41,642 nucleotides of DNA from Fibrobacterota bacterium (GCA_023436205.1 JAEZKC010000111.1:1-41642); one strand, 5' to 3'. Counted from the first letter of the stretch, positions 33,075 through 41,497 are shown. Numbers and translations: made by a program. Notes: generated by a model not told the origin, from the letters alone.

Positions 33075-33809
33075 TCAGGTATGGCGAGTCAGTTCTTCAA
33101 GCCTCTTGCAGTTTTTCACCGCAAAACCCCCGATATCGTTGTTGAAATATCCTAGAATACTGTTCCCCCTTGCGTGCTGTTCCTTTATGAAATGGGCCCA
33201 GTCTTTTAAGACTGAATCGGGATAATCACCCCCGTAGAGACCACTATAACCATGAAAGCGCAAATAAAGCATTTCTGAAGTCACAACACGCTCTGTTTGC
33301 AGTCCCTGCATATCGTGAATACAAAAAGCCACACCCCTTTGTGACAGTAAATCGTAAATATCATCCCTGTACCATGAGCTGTTCCGAAATTCAAGTGCGT
33401 AGCTGTATTGAGGAAGAAGGTAAAGGAATTCATTCAGTCTGCCCGGATCATAGTTAAGTGAGGGGGGTAACTGGATCAGGTATACCGCGATTTTGCTTTG
33501 AAGGGGTTCGAATGAGGAAAAAAACCAGTTTATCTCTTCTGTGCAGTTGCGCAGTTTTTTAACATGGGTGATGAGGCGGCTCATTTTGATGGAAAAACGA
33601 AAATTCAGGGGAGATCTGTCGTACCAACCCTGGGTCACTTTTGCCGTAGGGATACGGTAAAAGGAGGCATTGATTTCTACAGTTGAAAAGTGATTTGTAA
33701 AGTATTCAAACCACTTTTTCTTAGGCAGATCAAGAGGATAGAACACCTCTTTCCAATGTTCATAGGACCACCCGGATGTACCCAGCAACATTTCCTTTTT
33801 ATCAGCCAT
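33075..33809 (-). CDS. DUF72 family protein (YecE-like)
   Basis: A 244-residue TIM-barrel protein. Start ATG 33809 lies 4 bases after the stop of the upstream PA14 gene; a longer frame to 33899 overlaps that gene and is rejected. DUF72 signatures: LGTSGWSYEHWKEVFYP at the N-terminus, FSTVEINASFYRIP, FRFSIKMSRLITHVKKL, ALEFRNSSWY, and YLRFHGYSGLYGGDY with the conserved RFHG. The biochemical role of DUF72 is not known; it is distantly related to xylose-isomerase-like barrels. Likely translated by coupling from the upstream gene, as its own ribosome-binding site is poor. Confidence 0.92.
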   Translation of the reverse strand: MADKKEMLLGTSGWSYEHWKEVFYPLDLPKKKWFEYFTNHFSTVEINASFYRIPTAKVTQGWYDRSPLNFRFSIKMSRLITHVKKLRNCTEEINWFFSSFEPLQSKIAVYLIQLPPSLNYDPGRLNEFLYLLPQYSYALEFRNSSWYRDDIYDLLSQRGVAFCIHDMQGLQTERVVTSEMLYLRFHGYSGLYGGDYPDSVLKDWAHFIKEQHARGNSILGYFNNDIGGFAVKNCKRLEELTRHT

Positions 33810-33813
33810 GAAA

Positions 33814-34506
33814 CTACTCGTAAGCGGAAAGACGATACCCGGGAATAGGCCTTTCCAGCAAACCGGGCCCGCTCCATCCAACCTGCAGATGCCCCTCAAA
33901 AAAGCCCTGCTTCACCAGAACTTCTATGTAATAGCTTGCCCCCTCCTGAAGGTACATTTCTACAGATCTGGGACATTTTTCCCATAAGTCGATGCCTCGA
34001 TAGAAGGTCTCTTCAACCAGCAGTGTTTTATTATTTGGGTTCTTATCACTACTCAACCATACTTGAGCCTGATCATCAGAAACAAGGTAAAAGCGATAGT
34101 TGCCACTTATATGAGGGTGCAAAAAGCCACGCAATCTGACTCCGCTGCTGGCTTTGATATCCCGAATTTCGAGCTTGTCGATGAGCTTCACATTATTGGG
34201 ATGATCGGGATAATTATGACTTCTGATAAGGTTTTCTACTGAAAAGCCAAGTATATCATTGAAGTATTCGGCTCTTATTCGCCCCTTCTTGCCTTCCTTG
34301 TCTTTATCTGGTTTGTCTATAAAGACTGTATCGCGTATTATGATTTTAACTGTATCTCTTATAAAGACAGTGTCTCTTACTTTTGTTGTATCGGAGTGCT
34401 GATTTGGATTGGTGATATCGGAACTGATGTAGGGGTTTTCACTGGGCGAGCAGAGAAAAAACAGAATGACGAAATACAGAGTAAAAGTAAATGCTTTTCT
34501 TTTCAT
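33814..34506 (-). CDS. PA14-domain lipoprotein
   Basis: A 230-residue lipoprotein from ATG 34506. Lipobox-like FFLC with Cys about residue 19, then SPSENPYIS. A spacer at about 45-75 contains three DTVFI/DTVKI repeats (RDTVFIRDTVKIIIRDTVF), an extended strand or coil tether, then a basic Lys/Asp stretch (DKPDKDKEGKKGR). The remainder (about 78-225) is a PA14 domain: RAEYFND, SSGVRLRGFLHPHISGNYRF, LVSDDQAQVWLSSD, EGASYYIEVLVKQG and LQVGWSGPG. PA14 domains usually bind glycans at the cell surface. It lies 50 bases after the metal ATPase and 4 before the DUF72 gene, so it may be co-transcribed with them although the functional link is unclear. Confidence 0.85.
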   Translation of the reverse strand: MKRKAFTFTLYFVILFFLCSPSENPYISSDITNPNQHSDTTKVRDTVFIRDTVKIIIRDTVFIDKPDKDKEGKKGRIRAEYFNDILGFSVENLIRSHNYPDHPNNVKLIDKLEIRDIKASSGVRLRGFLHPHISGNYRFYLVSDDQAQVWLSSDKNPNNKTLLVEETFYRGIDLWEKCPRSVEMYLQEGASYYIEVLVKQGFFEGHLQVGWSGPGLLERPIPGYRLSAYE

Positions 34507-34556
34507 ACGACATGCCCCCAAATTCTAGAGGAGCAATGTCAGTGCCACGGATCGGA

Positions 34557-36668
34557 TCAACTTCTGCCTCCCAGCGCCCTTCCTGCGTTAATAACCGCAA
34601 TCACCGCCATCCCCATATCAGCAAAGACCGCCTCCCACATGGATGCCATCCCCATGGCCCCGAAAACCACAAATAATAACTTAACCGCTATGGCCAGGAT
34701 AATATTCTGCCACACTATAGAGCGGGTAGTCCGACCCACCTTAATGGCTTCCGCCACTTTAAGAGGAGAATCACCAGATATGACCACATCTGCAGTTTCA
34801 ATGGCTGCATCCGACCCCAGAGTACCCATGGCAATCCCCACATCCGACCGCGCCAGAACCGGAGCATCATTGACTCCATCACCAACAAAAGCGACGTTCC
34901 CCGATGATGCATTCAGGATTCTTTCAAAATGTTCGACTTTCTGCCCCGGAAGCAGGGATGCTTCGAAATGATCAATTCCCAATTCAGCAGCAACTGCATG
35001 CGCTGCATCCGCGTTATCCCCGGTAAGCATCCATACCTGTTCCACGCCCTCTCTTTTTAACATTCTTATTGCTTCGACAGAATCCGGTTTAATTTCATCA
35101 CCTACAAGTATATAACCGCAATATCTTTTATCAACAGATACATTTACAATAGAACCTCCCTCATGAGGAGCAGAAATATCAATACCCTCCTGTTGCATCA
35201 TACGTACATTGCCGACAGACACGATTTTACCCCTGTAATTGACTTTCACCCCGACCCCGGCTATATCGTTATGCTCTCCAATGTCTGCATGATCAACAAC
35301 AACGCCCTCTTTTCGAGCCTTCTCCCTAATAGAGACAGCTATGGGATGATTAGAATAATATTCTGCGGCAGTGGCAAACTCGATCAATTCAGTTTCTGAA
35401 ATTCCGGCCTGAGGCACTACTTTGTTCACGTTAAAAACGCCTTTAGTCAATGTCCCCGTTTTATCAAATACGACTGTGCGCACCGATGCCAGACGTTCAA
35501 GGAAATGAGCTCCCTTGACTAGGATGCCTCTCCGTGATGCTCCTCCGATTCCTCCGAAAAAGCCAAGCGGAATCGAAATGACAAGTGCACAGGGGCAGGA
35601 TATCACCAGCAAAACCAGTGCACGATAAATCCAGACTGAAAAAGGCTGCCCGAAAAAAATCGGCGGTACAAGAGCAAGAAGTGTCGCGGCAGCCACCACA
35701 AAGGGGGTATAATAGCGGGCAATGCGGCTTATAAATTTCTCAGTTTTCGCCTTGCGTGCTGATGCATTCTCAACCAGCTCCAAAAGCTTTACAATGGATG
35801 ACTGGGAAAACAACTTTGAAACCTGAATCGTCAGAAGTGCACTCACGTTTATTTCTCCGGCAAGAACAGAATCCCCGGTGGAAGCGCTGTACGGTTTAGG
35901 CTCACCTGTCAAAGCGGAAGCATCAACACTCGATGACCCCGATATAACCACACCATCAAGAGGAATCTTCTCCCCCGGGCGAACCATCACCTTTTCACCA
36001 ACACTCACCTCATCTGGCGGGATATCAGTCTGTACCCCATCATGAAGCACATGAGCCAAATTCGGTCTGACCGCAAGAAGCGAGCGTATGGAGTTGCGTG
36101 ACCTGTGTAAAGCCAGGTTCTGCAGAAATTCCCCCACCTTGTAGAAAATCATCACCCCGATTGCTTCTGAAAGTGCACCTATGGCAATCGCTCCCACTGT
36201 AGCAATAGTCATGAGCACATTTTCGTCAAACAAATCCCCCCGACGCACAGTCCTGAATGCAGATGTCAACACATTCCAGCCCGCGAGGAAATACGCAGCC
36301 ATCCCCAGAACATACTCCACGGCAATACCCACAGACGTTTTCTGGAAATAGCCGTTAAAAAAAACCACCGTTAAAAAAAGTGCTACAGATACGATCATAA
36401 GAACCATGCTGAGTCCGAAACGGAACTCCTTATGCTCATCAGCAAATTCATTCACCGTCGAACTGGTAAGAGGTATGAGCTCCACCTGGGGCTCAACTGC
36501 CCTCACCTCTGCCCGTACCCTCTCCGGAAATTCGGTATCCACGGTTAGAGTCAAAGTAGCGTAATTGACCTCCGCAGAACTGATCCCCTCAATGCGTTGA
36601 AGATGCCCCTCTATTTTAAGGGCACAATCGGGACAGTCTAAATTCTTCACGTGATACCTGGTAACCAT
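34557..36668 (-). CDS. zntA: Zn2+/Cd2+/Pb2+-exporting P1B-type ATPase
   Basis: A 703-residue metal pump. N-terminal heavy-metal domain with CPDC at 12-15, eight transmembrane helices, and ion-pathway motif CPC at 358-360 (SCPCALVISIPLG). Phosphorylation site Asp402 in DKTGTLTKG, TGE at about 254-256, SNHPIA nucleotide loop, hinge GDGVNDAPVLARSDVGIAMG, and a conserved Asp late in the last helices of the ZntA/CadA subgroup (ADMGMAVIAVINAGRAL). It exports Zn, Cd or Pb from the cytosol; the CPC type together with the regulator's Cys pair favours Zn/Cd/Pb over Cu. Its start lies 6 bases after the ArsR gene, whose end supplies GAGGGG as ribosome-binding site. The downstream genes may share the transcript. 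Confidence 0.92.
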   Translation of the reverse strand: MVTRYHVKNLDCPDCALKIEGHLQRIEGISSAEVNYATLTLTVDTEFPERVRAEVRAVEPQVELIPLTSSTVNEFADEHKEFRFGLSMVLMIVSVALFLTVVFFNGYFQKTSVGIAVEYVLGMAAYFLAGWNVLTSAFRTVRRGDLFDENVLMTIATVGAIAIGALSEAIGVMIFYKVGEFLQNLALHRSRNSIRSLLAVRPNLAHVLHDGVQTDIPPDEVSVGEKVMVRPGEKIPLDGVVISGSSSVDASALTGEPKPYSASTGDSVLAGEINVSALLTIQVSKLFSQSSIVKLLELVENASARKAKTEKFISRIARYYTPFVVAAATLLALVPPIFFGQPFSVWIYRALVLLVISCPCALVISIPLGFFGGIGGASRRGILVKGAHFLERLASVRTVVFDKTGTLTKGVFNVNKVVPQAGISETELIEFATAAEYYSNHPIAVSIREKARKEGVVVDHADIGEHNDIAGVGVKVNYRGKIVSVGNVRMMQQEGIDISAPHEGGSIVNVSVDKRYCGYILVGDEIKPDSVEAIRMLKREGVEQVWMLTGDNADAAHAVAAELGIDHFEASLLPGQKVEHFERILNASSGNVAFVGDGVNDAPVLARSDVGIAMGTLGSDAAIETADVVISGDSPLKVAEAIKVGRTTRSIVWQNIILAIAVKLLFVVFGAMGMASMWEAVFADMGMAVIAVINAGRALGGRS

Positions 36669-36674
36669 CTTAAA

Positions 36675-36971
36675 CTACCGCCCCTCGTTTATGTGCTCAA
36701 TGCCGTAAGCGAGAATTTTCTCAATGTGGCCATCATTCAAGGAATAGTAGATACTCTTCCCATCTCTCCTGGATGCCACCAGTCGCGCCTGCTTTAACGT
36801 ACGAAGCTGATGACTGACCGCAGACTGGTTCAGCCCTAACTCTTCACTCAATTCACACACGCAATGCTCTCCATCAAGCAGCGTCTTAAGAATGGAAACT
36901 CTGGTGGGATCAGCAAAAACCTTGAAAAAATCGGCAATCTCCCCGTACTGTGTTGCTTGCTCTATTATCAA
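36675..36971 (-). CDS. ArsR/SmtB-family metal-responsive repressor
   Basis: A 98-residue winged-helix repressor starting at TTG 36971 (AAGGGG 7-8 bases upstream; no internal ATG is usable). DNA-binding helices LSEELGLNQSAVSHQLRTLK at 41-60, wing SRRDGKSIYYSL. It keeps two metal sites: Cys37-x-Cys39 (CVC) in helix 3, as in CadC/ArsR, and in helix 5 Asp80-x-His82-x10-His93-x2-Glu96, the exact zinc-sensing pattern of SmtB/CzrA. It therefore should release DNA on Zn or Cd binding and derepress itself and the ATPase gene directly downstream. Operator listed at 37011-37046. Confidence 0.93.
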   Translation of the reverse strand: MIIEQATQYGEIADFFKVFADPTRVSILKTLLDGEHCVCELSEELGLNQSAVSHQLRTLKQARLVASRRDGKSIYYSLNDGHIEKILAYGIEHINEGR

Positions 36972-37010
36972 AATCCAACCCCTTTTTAGTGGTCATGTTA
37001 TACTAAAATA

Positions 37011-37046
37011 TAATATATGAACACATGAACAGGTATTCATATATTA
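37011..37046. promoter_or_regulatory. SmtB/CzrA-type operator overlapping the arsR promoter
   Basis: TAATATATGAA (37011-37021) and TTCATATATTA (37036-37046) are a perfect inverted repeat with 14 bases between. Inside it, CATGAACA-GG-TATTCATAT forms a second, 12-2-12-type site that shares the right arm. The half-site ATGAACA occurs twice in tandem. Located 40-75 bases upstream of the repressor start; AT-rich -10-like elements overlap it. Confidence 0.75.
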
Positions 37047-37083
37047 TACGAACAGACATACAGGCAGATTGCCGCTTAAGTTG

Positions 37084-37554
37084 CTACACTTTCTGTCTTA
37101 CCACTATGCGGTAACCCTCGCTGGCCACCACTTTTACCTGAGTATCTTTGGGGATGAATTCACCCTTGCTGACCACGTCCCTGCGTCGCCCCTCGATAAG
37201 CGCCACACCGGCAGGACGAAGATCGCTTATGGTCACCCCTTCGGTGCCAAGCAGTGAGGAAACGGTTTCAGCTCCGTCACCTTTTTGCAGAGAAGACCTT
37301 AGAGAAACAGAGGATGATCTGGCCAGAATCTTTATGCCGATCAGGACCAGAATGGGGATGGTTATAATGTCTATAAGTACAAAGACCATTCCGGCACCGA
37401 CGGAAATATCGGTAAAAACCAGATAAAGTGAATAGCCGAAGATTCCCAGAGCCACGACGGTGAGCACCCCTGCGGAGGGCAGCACGAATTCCGCGATGAT
37501 AACCGCCACACCGGCTAACTGCAACAAAACGGGCACTATTAACTTACTAATCAC
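37084..37554 (-). CDS. NfeD-type membrane protein with OB-fold domain (short form)
   Basis: A 156-residue protein: two to three transmembrane helices in the first ~75 residues (IVPVLLQLAGVAVIIAEFVL with a typical AEFVLPSAG turn, VVALGIFGYSLYLVF, GMVFVLIDIITIPILVLIGI) and a C-terminal NfeD OB fold (about 98-155: GAETVSSLLGTEGVTISDLRPAG, DVVSKGEFIPKDTQVKVV, YRIVVRQ). It lacks the protease domain. Short NfeD proteins pair with stomatin/flotillin (SPFH) proteins in membrane domain organisation. Its start overlaps the stop of the long NfeD (ATGA), so they are made together. No SPFH gene is visible beside them. Confidence 0.88.
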   Translation of the reverse strand: MISKLIVPVLLQLAGVAVIIAEFVLPSAGVLTVVALGIFGYSLYLVFTDISVGAGMVFVLIDIITIPILVLIGIKILARSSSVSLRSSLQKGDGAETVSSLLGTEGVTISDLRPAGVALIEGRRRDVVSKGEFIPKDTQVKVVASEGYRIVVRQKV

Positions 37555-39062
37555 TTCTGCACCTCCCTGCTCACCACGATTCTGGTCCCCTGCACCTGAG
37601 AGACAACGATATGAGTACCGCTATCAATAAACTCCCCCTCAGCCACCACGTCATAGATTTCCCCCTCCACGGATACTTTCCCGGAGGGGCGCAGAGAGGT
37701 CACCGTTTCACCTCTGTCCCCCACATGGGGAAGACTGACCAGATCAGAATCGGCTCTTACCCCTTCAAGAGACGCTGCCAAATAGGGCCCGGGAATAAGT
37801 TTTCCCAGTCGCTCGAAGAAGTATTTGAAAAAGAGGTAAATCAGGATTACTGCCCCGAATATGCTGATTACCACCCTAAGAATATTACGCATCAAGAGAT
37901 CCTGCTGCCAGGGGAATTCAGGCTTGGGAATGACAAAGCCCTGAAACGAAAGCACCATCCCCACAATCATCAGAGCAATCCCGATGAATCCCATCAAACC
38001 GAAACCGGGAGTCACAAAGACTTCGACCGCCAGAAATACTATTCCCCCGATAAGAAACAGAAGTTCGGTATAATTAGCCAAACCAACCATATACTGACCA
38101 AAAAAGACCAATGCCAGACATACTATGCCAACTATTCCAGGAGCGCCAAACCCGGGAGAGCGAAGTTCAATATAAAGTGCCGCAAAACCTATCATCATCA
38201 GAACGGGTGCAAGGGTCCCGATCAATCTGACAAAACCCTCTGACCAGGTCTGCTCGATTCGAATCACCTCGGAATCGCCGTACCCCATTTTCTGCAGCAT
38301 CTCATCCATGCTGCTCACAGTCATTTTTGAAAATCCGTACTCCGCAGCTTCATGTTCAGTCATGGTAAGCAGTTCACCAGACTGCACAACTATTCGGGAA
38401 GAGATGATTTGCTTTTTCTGAGCTGGGGAAAGGTGAGCCATTCCCACGGAATCGAGATAGAGAACGGTATCCGGCAATTTGACTTCATGCACTTCCATTT
38501 CCTCGGTGACCATGGCCTCGGTGAGGGTTTCCGGGTAGCCGTTTTTGCGGGCGAGCGTGCGAAATTTAGCTCTTATGGGGGACTGAAATTTTTCCCCCAG
38601 CATCTGAGGCCCTTCGTTGGTCTGAATGAGAGGAGCGACGTCGCCAATGGTGGTGTTGTTTTTCATCACCAGCTTATCAGCCGAGAGGGCAATGAGTGCT
38701 CCGGCACTGATGGCCTTAGATCCCACATAGGCGACGGTTGTGCCTCCTTTTACAGCGACGATGCTGTCGACAATGTTGAAAGCGGCATCCACTTGCCCGC
38801 CGTAGGTATCCATATCCAGAACAATAAGAGGATTATCATATTGTTCTACAGCATCTCTCAACGCTCGTCCGATAAAAGCGTCCATTCCGGGATCAACAGT
38901 TCCTGAAACCGGAATTACCACCACCTTGTGTCGTGCGGTATCGCCGGAGGATTTTTGGAGAGAATCGGTTCGGGTAAGTTTCTCACCAGTGCTTTCCTGA
39001 CCATAAGCGCCAATCAGAAAAGACAACAGAAAAAGCAGCGGGAAAATCGATTTTCTTAACAT
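37551..39062 (-). CDS. nfeD: NfeD-family membrane serine protease (long form)
   Basis: A 503-residue protein with a signal peptide (FPLLFLLSFLIGAYG), a ClpP/SppA-type protease domain (about 45-235), four to five transmembrane helices (about 275-420) and a C-terminal OB fold (about 440-500: GVRADSDLVSLPHVGDRGETV, YDVVAEGEFIDSGTHIVV). The nucleophile is Ser119 in SKAISAGALIALSADK and the oxyanion loop DTYGGQVDAA replaces the usual DTPGG. A Lys in the EKFQSPIRAKFRTLA helix is the presumed general base. Archaeal relatives cut stomatin. It is followed by a second, protease-less NfeD in overlap. The protease domain faces the periplasm. Confidence 0.92.
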   Translation of the reverse strand: MLRKSIFPLLFLLSFLIGAYGQESTGEKLTRTDSLQKSSGDTARHKVVVIPVSGTVDPGMDAFIGRALRDAVEQYDNPLIVLDMDTYGGQVDAAFNIVDSIVAVKGGTTVAYVGSKAISAGALIALSADKLVMKNNTTIGDVAPLIQTNEGPQMLGEKFQSPIRAKFRTLARKNGYPETLTEAMVTEEMEVHEVKLPDTVLYLDSVGMAHLSPAQKKQIISSRIVVQSGELLTMTEHEAAEYGFSKMTVSSMDEMLQKMGYGDSEVIRIEQTWSEGFVRLIGTLAPVLMMIGFAALYIELRSPGFGAPGIVGIVCLALVFFGQYMVGLANYTELLFLIGGIVFLAVEVFVTPGFGLMGFIGIALMIVGMVLSFQGFVIPKPEFPWQQDLLMRNILRVVISIFGAVILIYLFFKYFFERLGKLIPGPYLAASLEGVRADSDLVSLPHVGDRGETVTSLRPSGKVSVEGEIYDVVAEGEFIDSGTHIVVSQVQGTRIVVSREVQK

Positions 39063-39164
39063 AATAAAAAAATCTTTTCCGGCGCATAAATAGTCAATAT
39101 CAACGGTTTAGTATCGAAATTCAAAGGATCAGAAAATAATATGAAAAACCCGTTTCGGAGTGCC

Positions 39165-39194
39165 TTGCCTAACACTCTGTTTAGAAAGTATACT
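39165..39194 (+). promoter_or_regulatory. Promoter candidate for the sigma-factor gene
   Basis: TTGCCT (39165-39170), 18-base spacer, TATACT (39189-39194). Predicted start about 39201, some 34 bases before ATG 39235. Confidence 0.5.
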
Positions 39195-39234
39195 AAAAAA
39201 GAGTGGCGAGTCATCCCATTATGTGAAGAGAATT

Positions 39235-40071
39235 ATGAGTCTAAAAACTGAATCTCTCTATTTTAGAGATATTAAGCGATATGAAATCCTCACAGAAGAG
39301 GAAGAGCGAGAGGTTATTAGGCGCGTCCAGCTCAAAGACGGGGACGCGGTTAACAAACTGATCACGGCAAATCTGAGATTTGTGGTGAGTATCGCTCAGC
39401 GCTACAGAGGTCGCGGACTGAGTTTCCTTGAGCTGATAAACGAGGGAAACATTGGCCTGCTCAAAGCAGCATTTCGTTTCAATCAGGAGATGAATGTTAA
39501 ATTCATCTCCTATGCAGTTTGGTGGGTACGACAGGCCATTCAGAAGGCACTTTTTGAACAGGCTGGAACTGTGCGCATTCCCCCCAACAAAATCGCCCTG
39601 ATCAATAAATTTAGACAGGCACTTGACCGCAACAGCGGAGATTACAACTCCACCATTGAGATGGAGGAGTTCAAGGACTATGAAAACGACATAGTCGATG
39701 TGATGGAAAAGATGCGTGGTGTTTCGCTGGATGCCCCGCTGAGCAGTTCTGGTTGCGAGGAGGACAGTGTCAAGACCTTGCAGGATGTGCTTGGGGAGGA
39801 TCCGGATCAGGACGGGGAGAGTGAGCGCAGGGAACTCGCCACCGTGCTTGACAGTGTGCTTCAGTGCGTGTCCTCCCGCGAGGAGAGAATTCTGCGTATG
39901 TATTACGGCCTCAACTTTTCAAAACAGTTTACCCTTGAAGAGATTGGCAAGGAGCTAAAACTTACAAGAGAGAGAGTTCGACTGATAAGGGACCGAAGCT
40001 TGCGCAAACTGATGCAAAACCCGTCTTCTAGGGAAAAACTGTCACATTTTTTCCATGATGCCAAGCAGTAA
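39235..40071 (+). CDS. RNA polymerase sigma factor, RpoD/SigA-like (group 2)
   Basis: A 278-residue sigma factor of the sigma-70 family lacking region 1.1. Start ATG 39235 after GAAGAG; a longer frame to 39160 would cover the promoter. Region 1.2/2.1: TESLYFRDIKRYEILTEEEE and DAVNKLITANLRFVVSIAQRY. Region 2.2-2.4: LIQEGNIGLL-type sequence here as LINEGNIGLLKAAFRFN, then FISYAVWWVRQAIQKAL. Region 3: VRIPPNKIALINKFRQAL. Region 4: LEEIGKELKLTRERVRLIRDRSLRKL. The size and regions resemble the short RpoD-like sigma factors of Fibrobacterota and Chlorobi, which could serve as the primary or a general-stress factor. Divergent from nfeD and followed by a terminator. Confidence 0.92.
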   Translation: MSLKTESLYFRDIKRYEILTEEEEREVIRRVQLKDGDAVNKLITANLRFVVSIAQRYRGRGLSFLELINEGNIGLLKAAFRFNQEMNVKFISYAVWWVRQAIQKALFEQAGTVRIPPNKIALINKFRQALDRNSGDYNSTIEMEEFKDYENDIVDVMEKMRGVSLDAPLSSSGCEEDSVKTLQDVLGEDPDQDGESERRELATVLDSVLQCVSSREERILRMYYGLNFSKQFTLEEIGKELKLTRERVRLIRDRSLRKLMQNPSSREKLSHFFHDAKQ

Positions 40072-40082
40072 TATTAAGGTAG

Positions 40083-40110
40083 TCAGCGCTCTCAGCCAAG
40101 CGCTGATTTT
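40083..40110 (+). terminator. Rho-independent terminator after the sigma-factor gene
   Basis: Perfect 8-base stem TCAGCGCT/AGCGCTGA with an 8-base loop, followed by TTTT. Confidence 0.8.
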
Positions 40111-40220
40111 CCAATCGGAATCACCGCAGTGCGCTTCAGAAGAGATTTGATAAGGTTAAGAAACTCCCCAAGGATAAGCAGAAAGCATTCATCACTTTCG
40201 TTGATGCTCTCACATCCTGA
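40107..40220 (+). pseudogene. Remnant C-terminus of an XRE-type regulator or antitoxin
   Basis: An open frame of 37 codons ending TGA 40218-40220 with no start codon. It reads ALQKRFDKVKKLPKDKQKAF followed by ITFVDALTS, the pattern at the end of many XRE helix-turn-helix proteins (RFEEIxKLPxxDKxxIxxFIDAL). The helix-turn-helix part is missing; the frame is closed upstream by a stop within the terminator. It points to past insertion or deletion here. Confidence 0.5.
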
Positions 40221-40459
40221 AACCCGCCTTCAGTTTACCATTCCAAAGCACCCCCTGGAATAAGGGGAAAAGGTGCACGATTTAGAAAAAGACAGAAGAG
40301 ACTTGTGGTAGTCTGCGCTGAGTCCGAGCGCGCAATTAGATCTTAGCCCGCTCCATAGCCGCTCTGGCATATATGGTAGCGCCCATCGCACAATGCAGCG
40401 CAGGGCGCAAATGAGGACACTTCGCCAGTGCGCGGCATTGCGCGAAAGGCGGGATCTTT
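40221..40459. other. Non-coding stretch with GCGC-rich inverted motifs
   Basis: About 240 bases without a gene. It contains GTAGTCTGCGCTGAGTCC and AGCGCG (40309-40332), a degenerate look-alike of the terminator at 40080-40106, and several GCGC-containing short inverted repeats up to 40450. Probably decayed accessory DNA. Confidence 0.35.
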
Positions 40460-40957
40460 CTAATTTAAAAAAGTGACATATCCGAATATTCCTCTTTGCA
40501 TTTTTGACTCAGCCGGATTCAAAAACATAATAGCCGTTTTGCCATGAGGATTTTCTAGTACGGTGAAAGTATAATCAATTTCAGCATTCGGTAACACTAG
40601 CTGTATACGTTTATCACCGTTTTGCTGCTTAAGTGTATATGAAAGATTGTTTTGTGAAACGATTTCTTTTTCAATAGTCCATTGATCTGTAATACTAGTA
40701 GCGTTTTCCATCTCTAATGGTGCAGGTATTTCAAAGTATTGCTCCTTTTTTCCCTTAATATGCCATATTACAAAATGTGGCACATCTGGGCTTGGATACA
40801 ATACACCTCTGAAGATTCCATATGGTAAAACATAAGTGTGAATTTGAGAATCATGTTTGGATAATGCGTTTACTTTAGCCGAATCCACCGGTAGAGGAGC
40901 CAGTTCATTTTGGCATTGTATAATTAATAGTGCTAAACAAAAAGCAATTATTCTCAT
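40460..40957 (-). CDS. Lipoprotein, candidate immunity protein for the RHS toxin
   Basis: A 165-residue lipoprotein: MRIIAFCLALLIIQC with lipobox IIQC (Cys about residue 15), mature QNELAPLPVDS. The mature part is mainly beta (IHTYVLPYGIFRGVLY, HFVIWHIKGKKEQYFEI, RIQLVLPNAEIDYTFTVLE). No family recognised. ATG 40957 is 9 bases after the stop of the RHS toxin fragment on the same strand, the standard toxin-immunity order. A lipid-anchored protein displayed to the periplasm is what would protect against a peptidoglycan-acting toxin. Base composition is more AT-rich than the surrounding genes, in line with recent acquisition. Function is inference from position. Confidence 0.6.
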   Translation of the reverse strand: MRIIAFCLALLIIQCQNELAPLPVDSAKVNALSKHDSQIHTYVLPYGIFRGVLYPSPDVPHFVIWHIKGKKEQYFEIPAPLEMENATSITDQWTIEKEIVSQNNLSYTLKQQNGDKRIQLVLPNAEIDYTFTVLENPHGKTAIMFLNPAESKMQRGIFGYVTFLN

Positions 40958-40966
40958 TTAACATGC

Positions 40967-41497
40967 CTAATCAACAATTTCAACTGTTCCGTATTTGACA
41001 ATCTGCTCTGGTTTTTTCCAAAATTTCCACCATGATGGCTTCACATTGTCTTCCACAGTAGTGGTGCTTGTAGATTTCAGCATTTTTTCCACATCACCCC
41101 AATCCTTCCATTTTTTGACAGCAACACACCCTGTGGTATTTCCAGGTACATGTAATCTGAAATTACCTCTACCGGTTTCTTCATGTGTATCATTTCGGGG
41201 TTGGCCATCAATTGCATCTAGTCTAAAAAAACCAAGTCGACGGCTGTGTTGCAGAACATCCCATTCCCCAGCTGGAATTGGATCGCCTGTTGGCTTATTA
41301 CCTGATTCAACCAAAACGGTAATCGATTCTCCATTGTCTAAATTAGTCAAGGATAATTCACCTGTAGATTTTGAATAGAGTCCACTAACAAGGTTCCCAT
41401 CCGGGTCAACCGCATTAATTGGATTATATCCATTTCCAACATACGCATACTTATCCCAGAACTGCTCCGCCGGATCCGTACTTACCCACCGTCCCAC
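40967..41497 (-). CDS. RHS-protein C-terminal tip with Tlde1/DUF2778-like toxin domain
   Basis: A 176-residue frame (nominal GTG start) whose first ~35 residues are the end of an RHS repeat-associated core: GRWVSTDPAEQFWDKYAYVG and NPINAVDPDGN. Upstream codons continue the core in frame (GARYYDADV) to a stop at 41531-41533, so this is a C-terminal piece, not a complete gene. From about residue 38 the toxin domain begins: YSKSTGELSLTN, DPIPAGEWDVLQHS, and GRGNFRLHVPGNTTGCVAVK with His116 and Cys124. This PIPxGxW / FRLHxxGxxxGC pattern matches DUF2778/Tlde1, which has an L,D-transpeptidase fold and attacks peptidoglycan precursors in target cells. A Trp/Lys-rich tail follows (KPSWWKFWKKPEQ). 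Probably silent without the core, unless joined by recombination. Confidence 0.7.
   Translation of the reverse strand: MGRWVSTDPAEQFWDKYAYVGNGYNPINAVDPDGNLVSGLYSKSTGELSLTNLDNGESITVLVESGNKPTGDPIPAGEWDVLQHSRRLGFFRLDAIDGQPRNDTHEETGRGNFRLHVPGNTTGCVAVKKWKDWGDVEKMLKSTSTTTVEDNVKPSWWKFWKKPEQIVKYGTVEIVD

Noticed and set aside
40078..40332. GTAGTC-GCGCT-AGCGC motif seen twice (40079 and 40309) as a mobile repeat
   Set aside because: The first copy is better explained as the sigma-factor gene's terminator; the second is a degenerate resemblance of under 20 informative bases.
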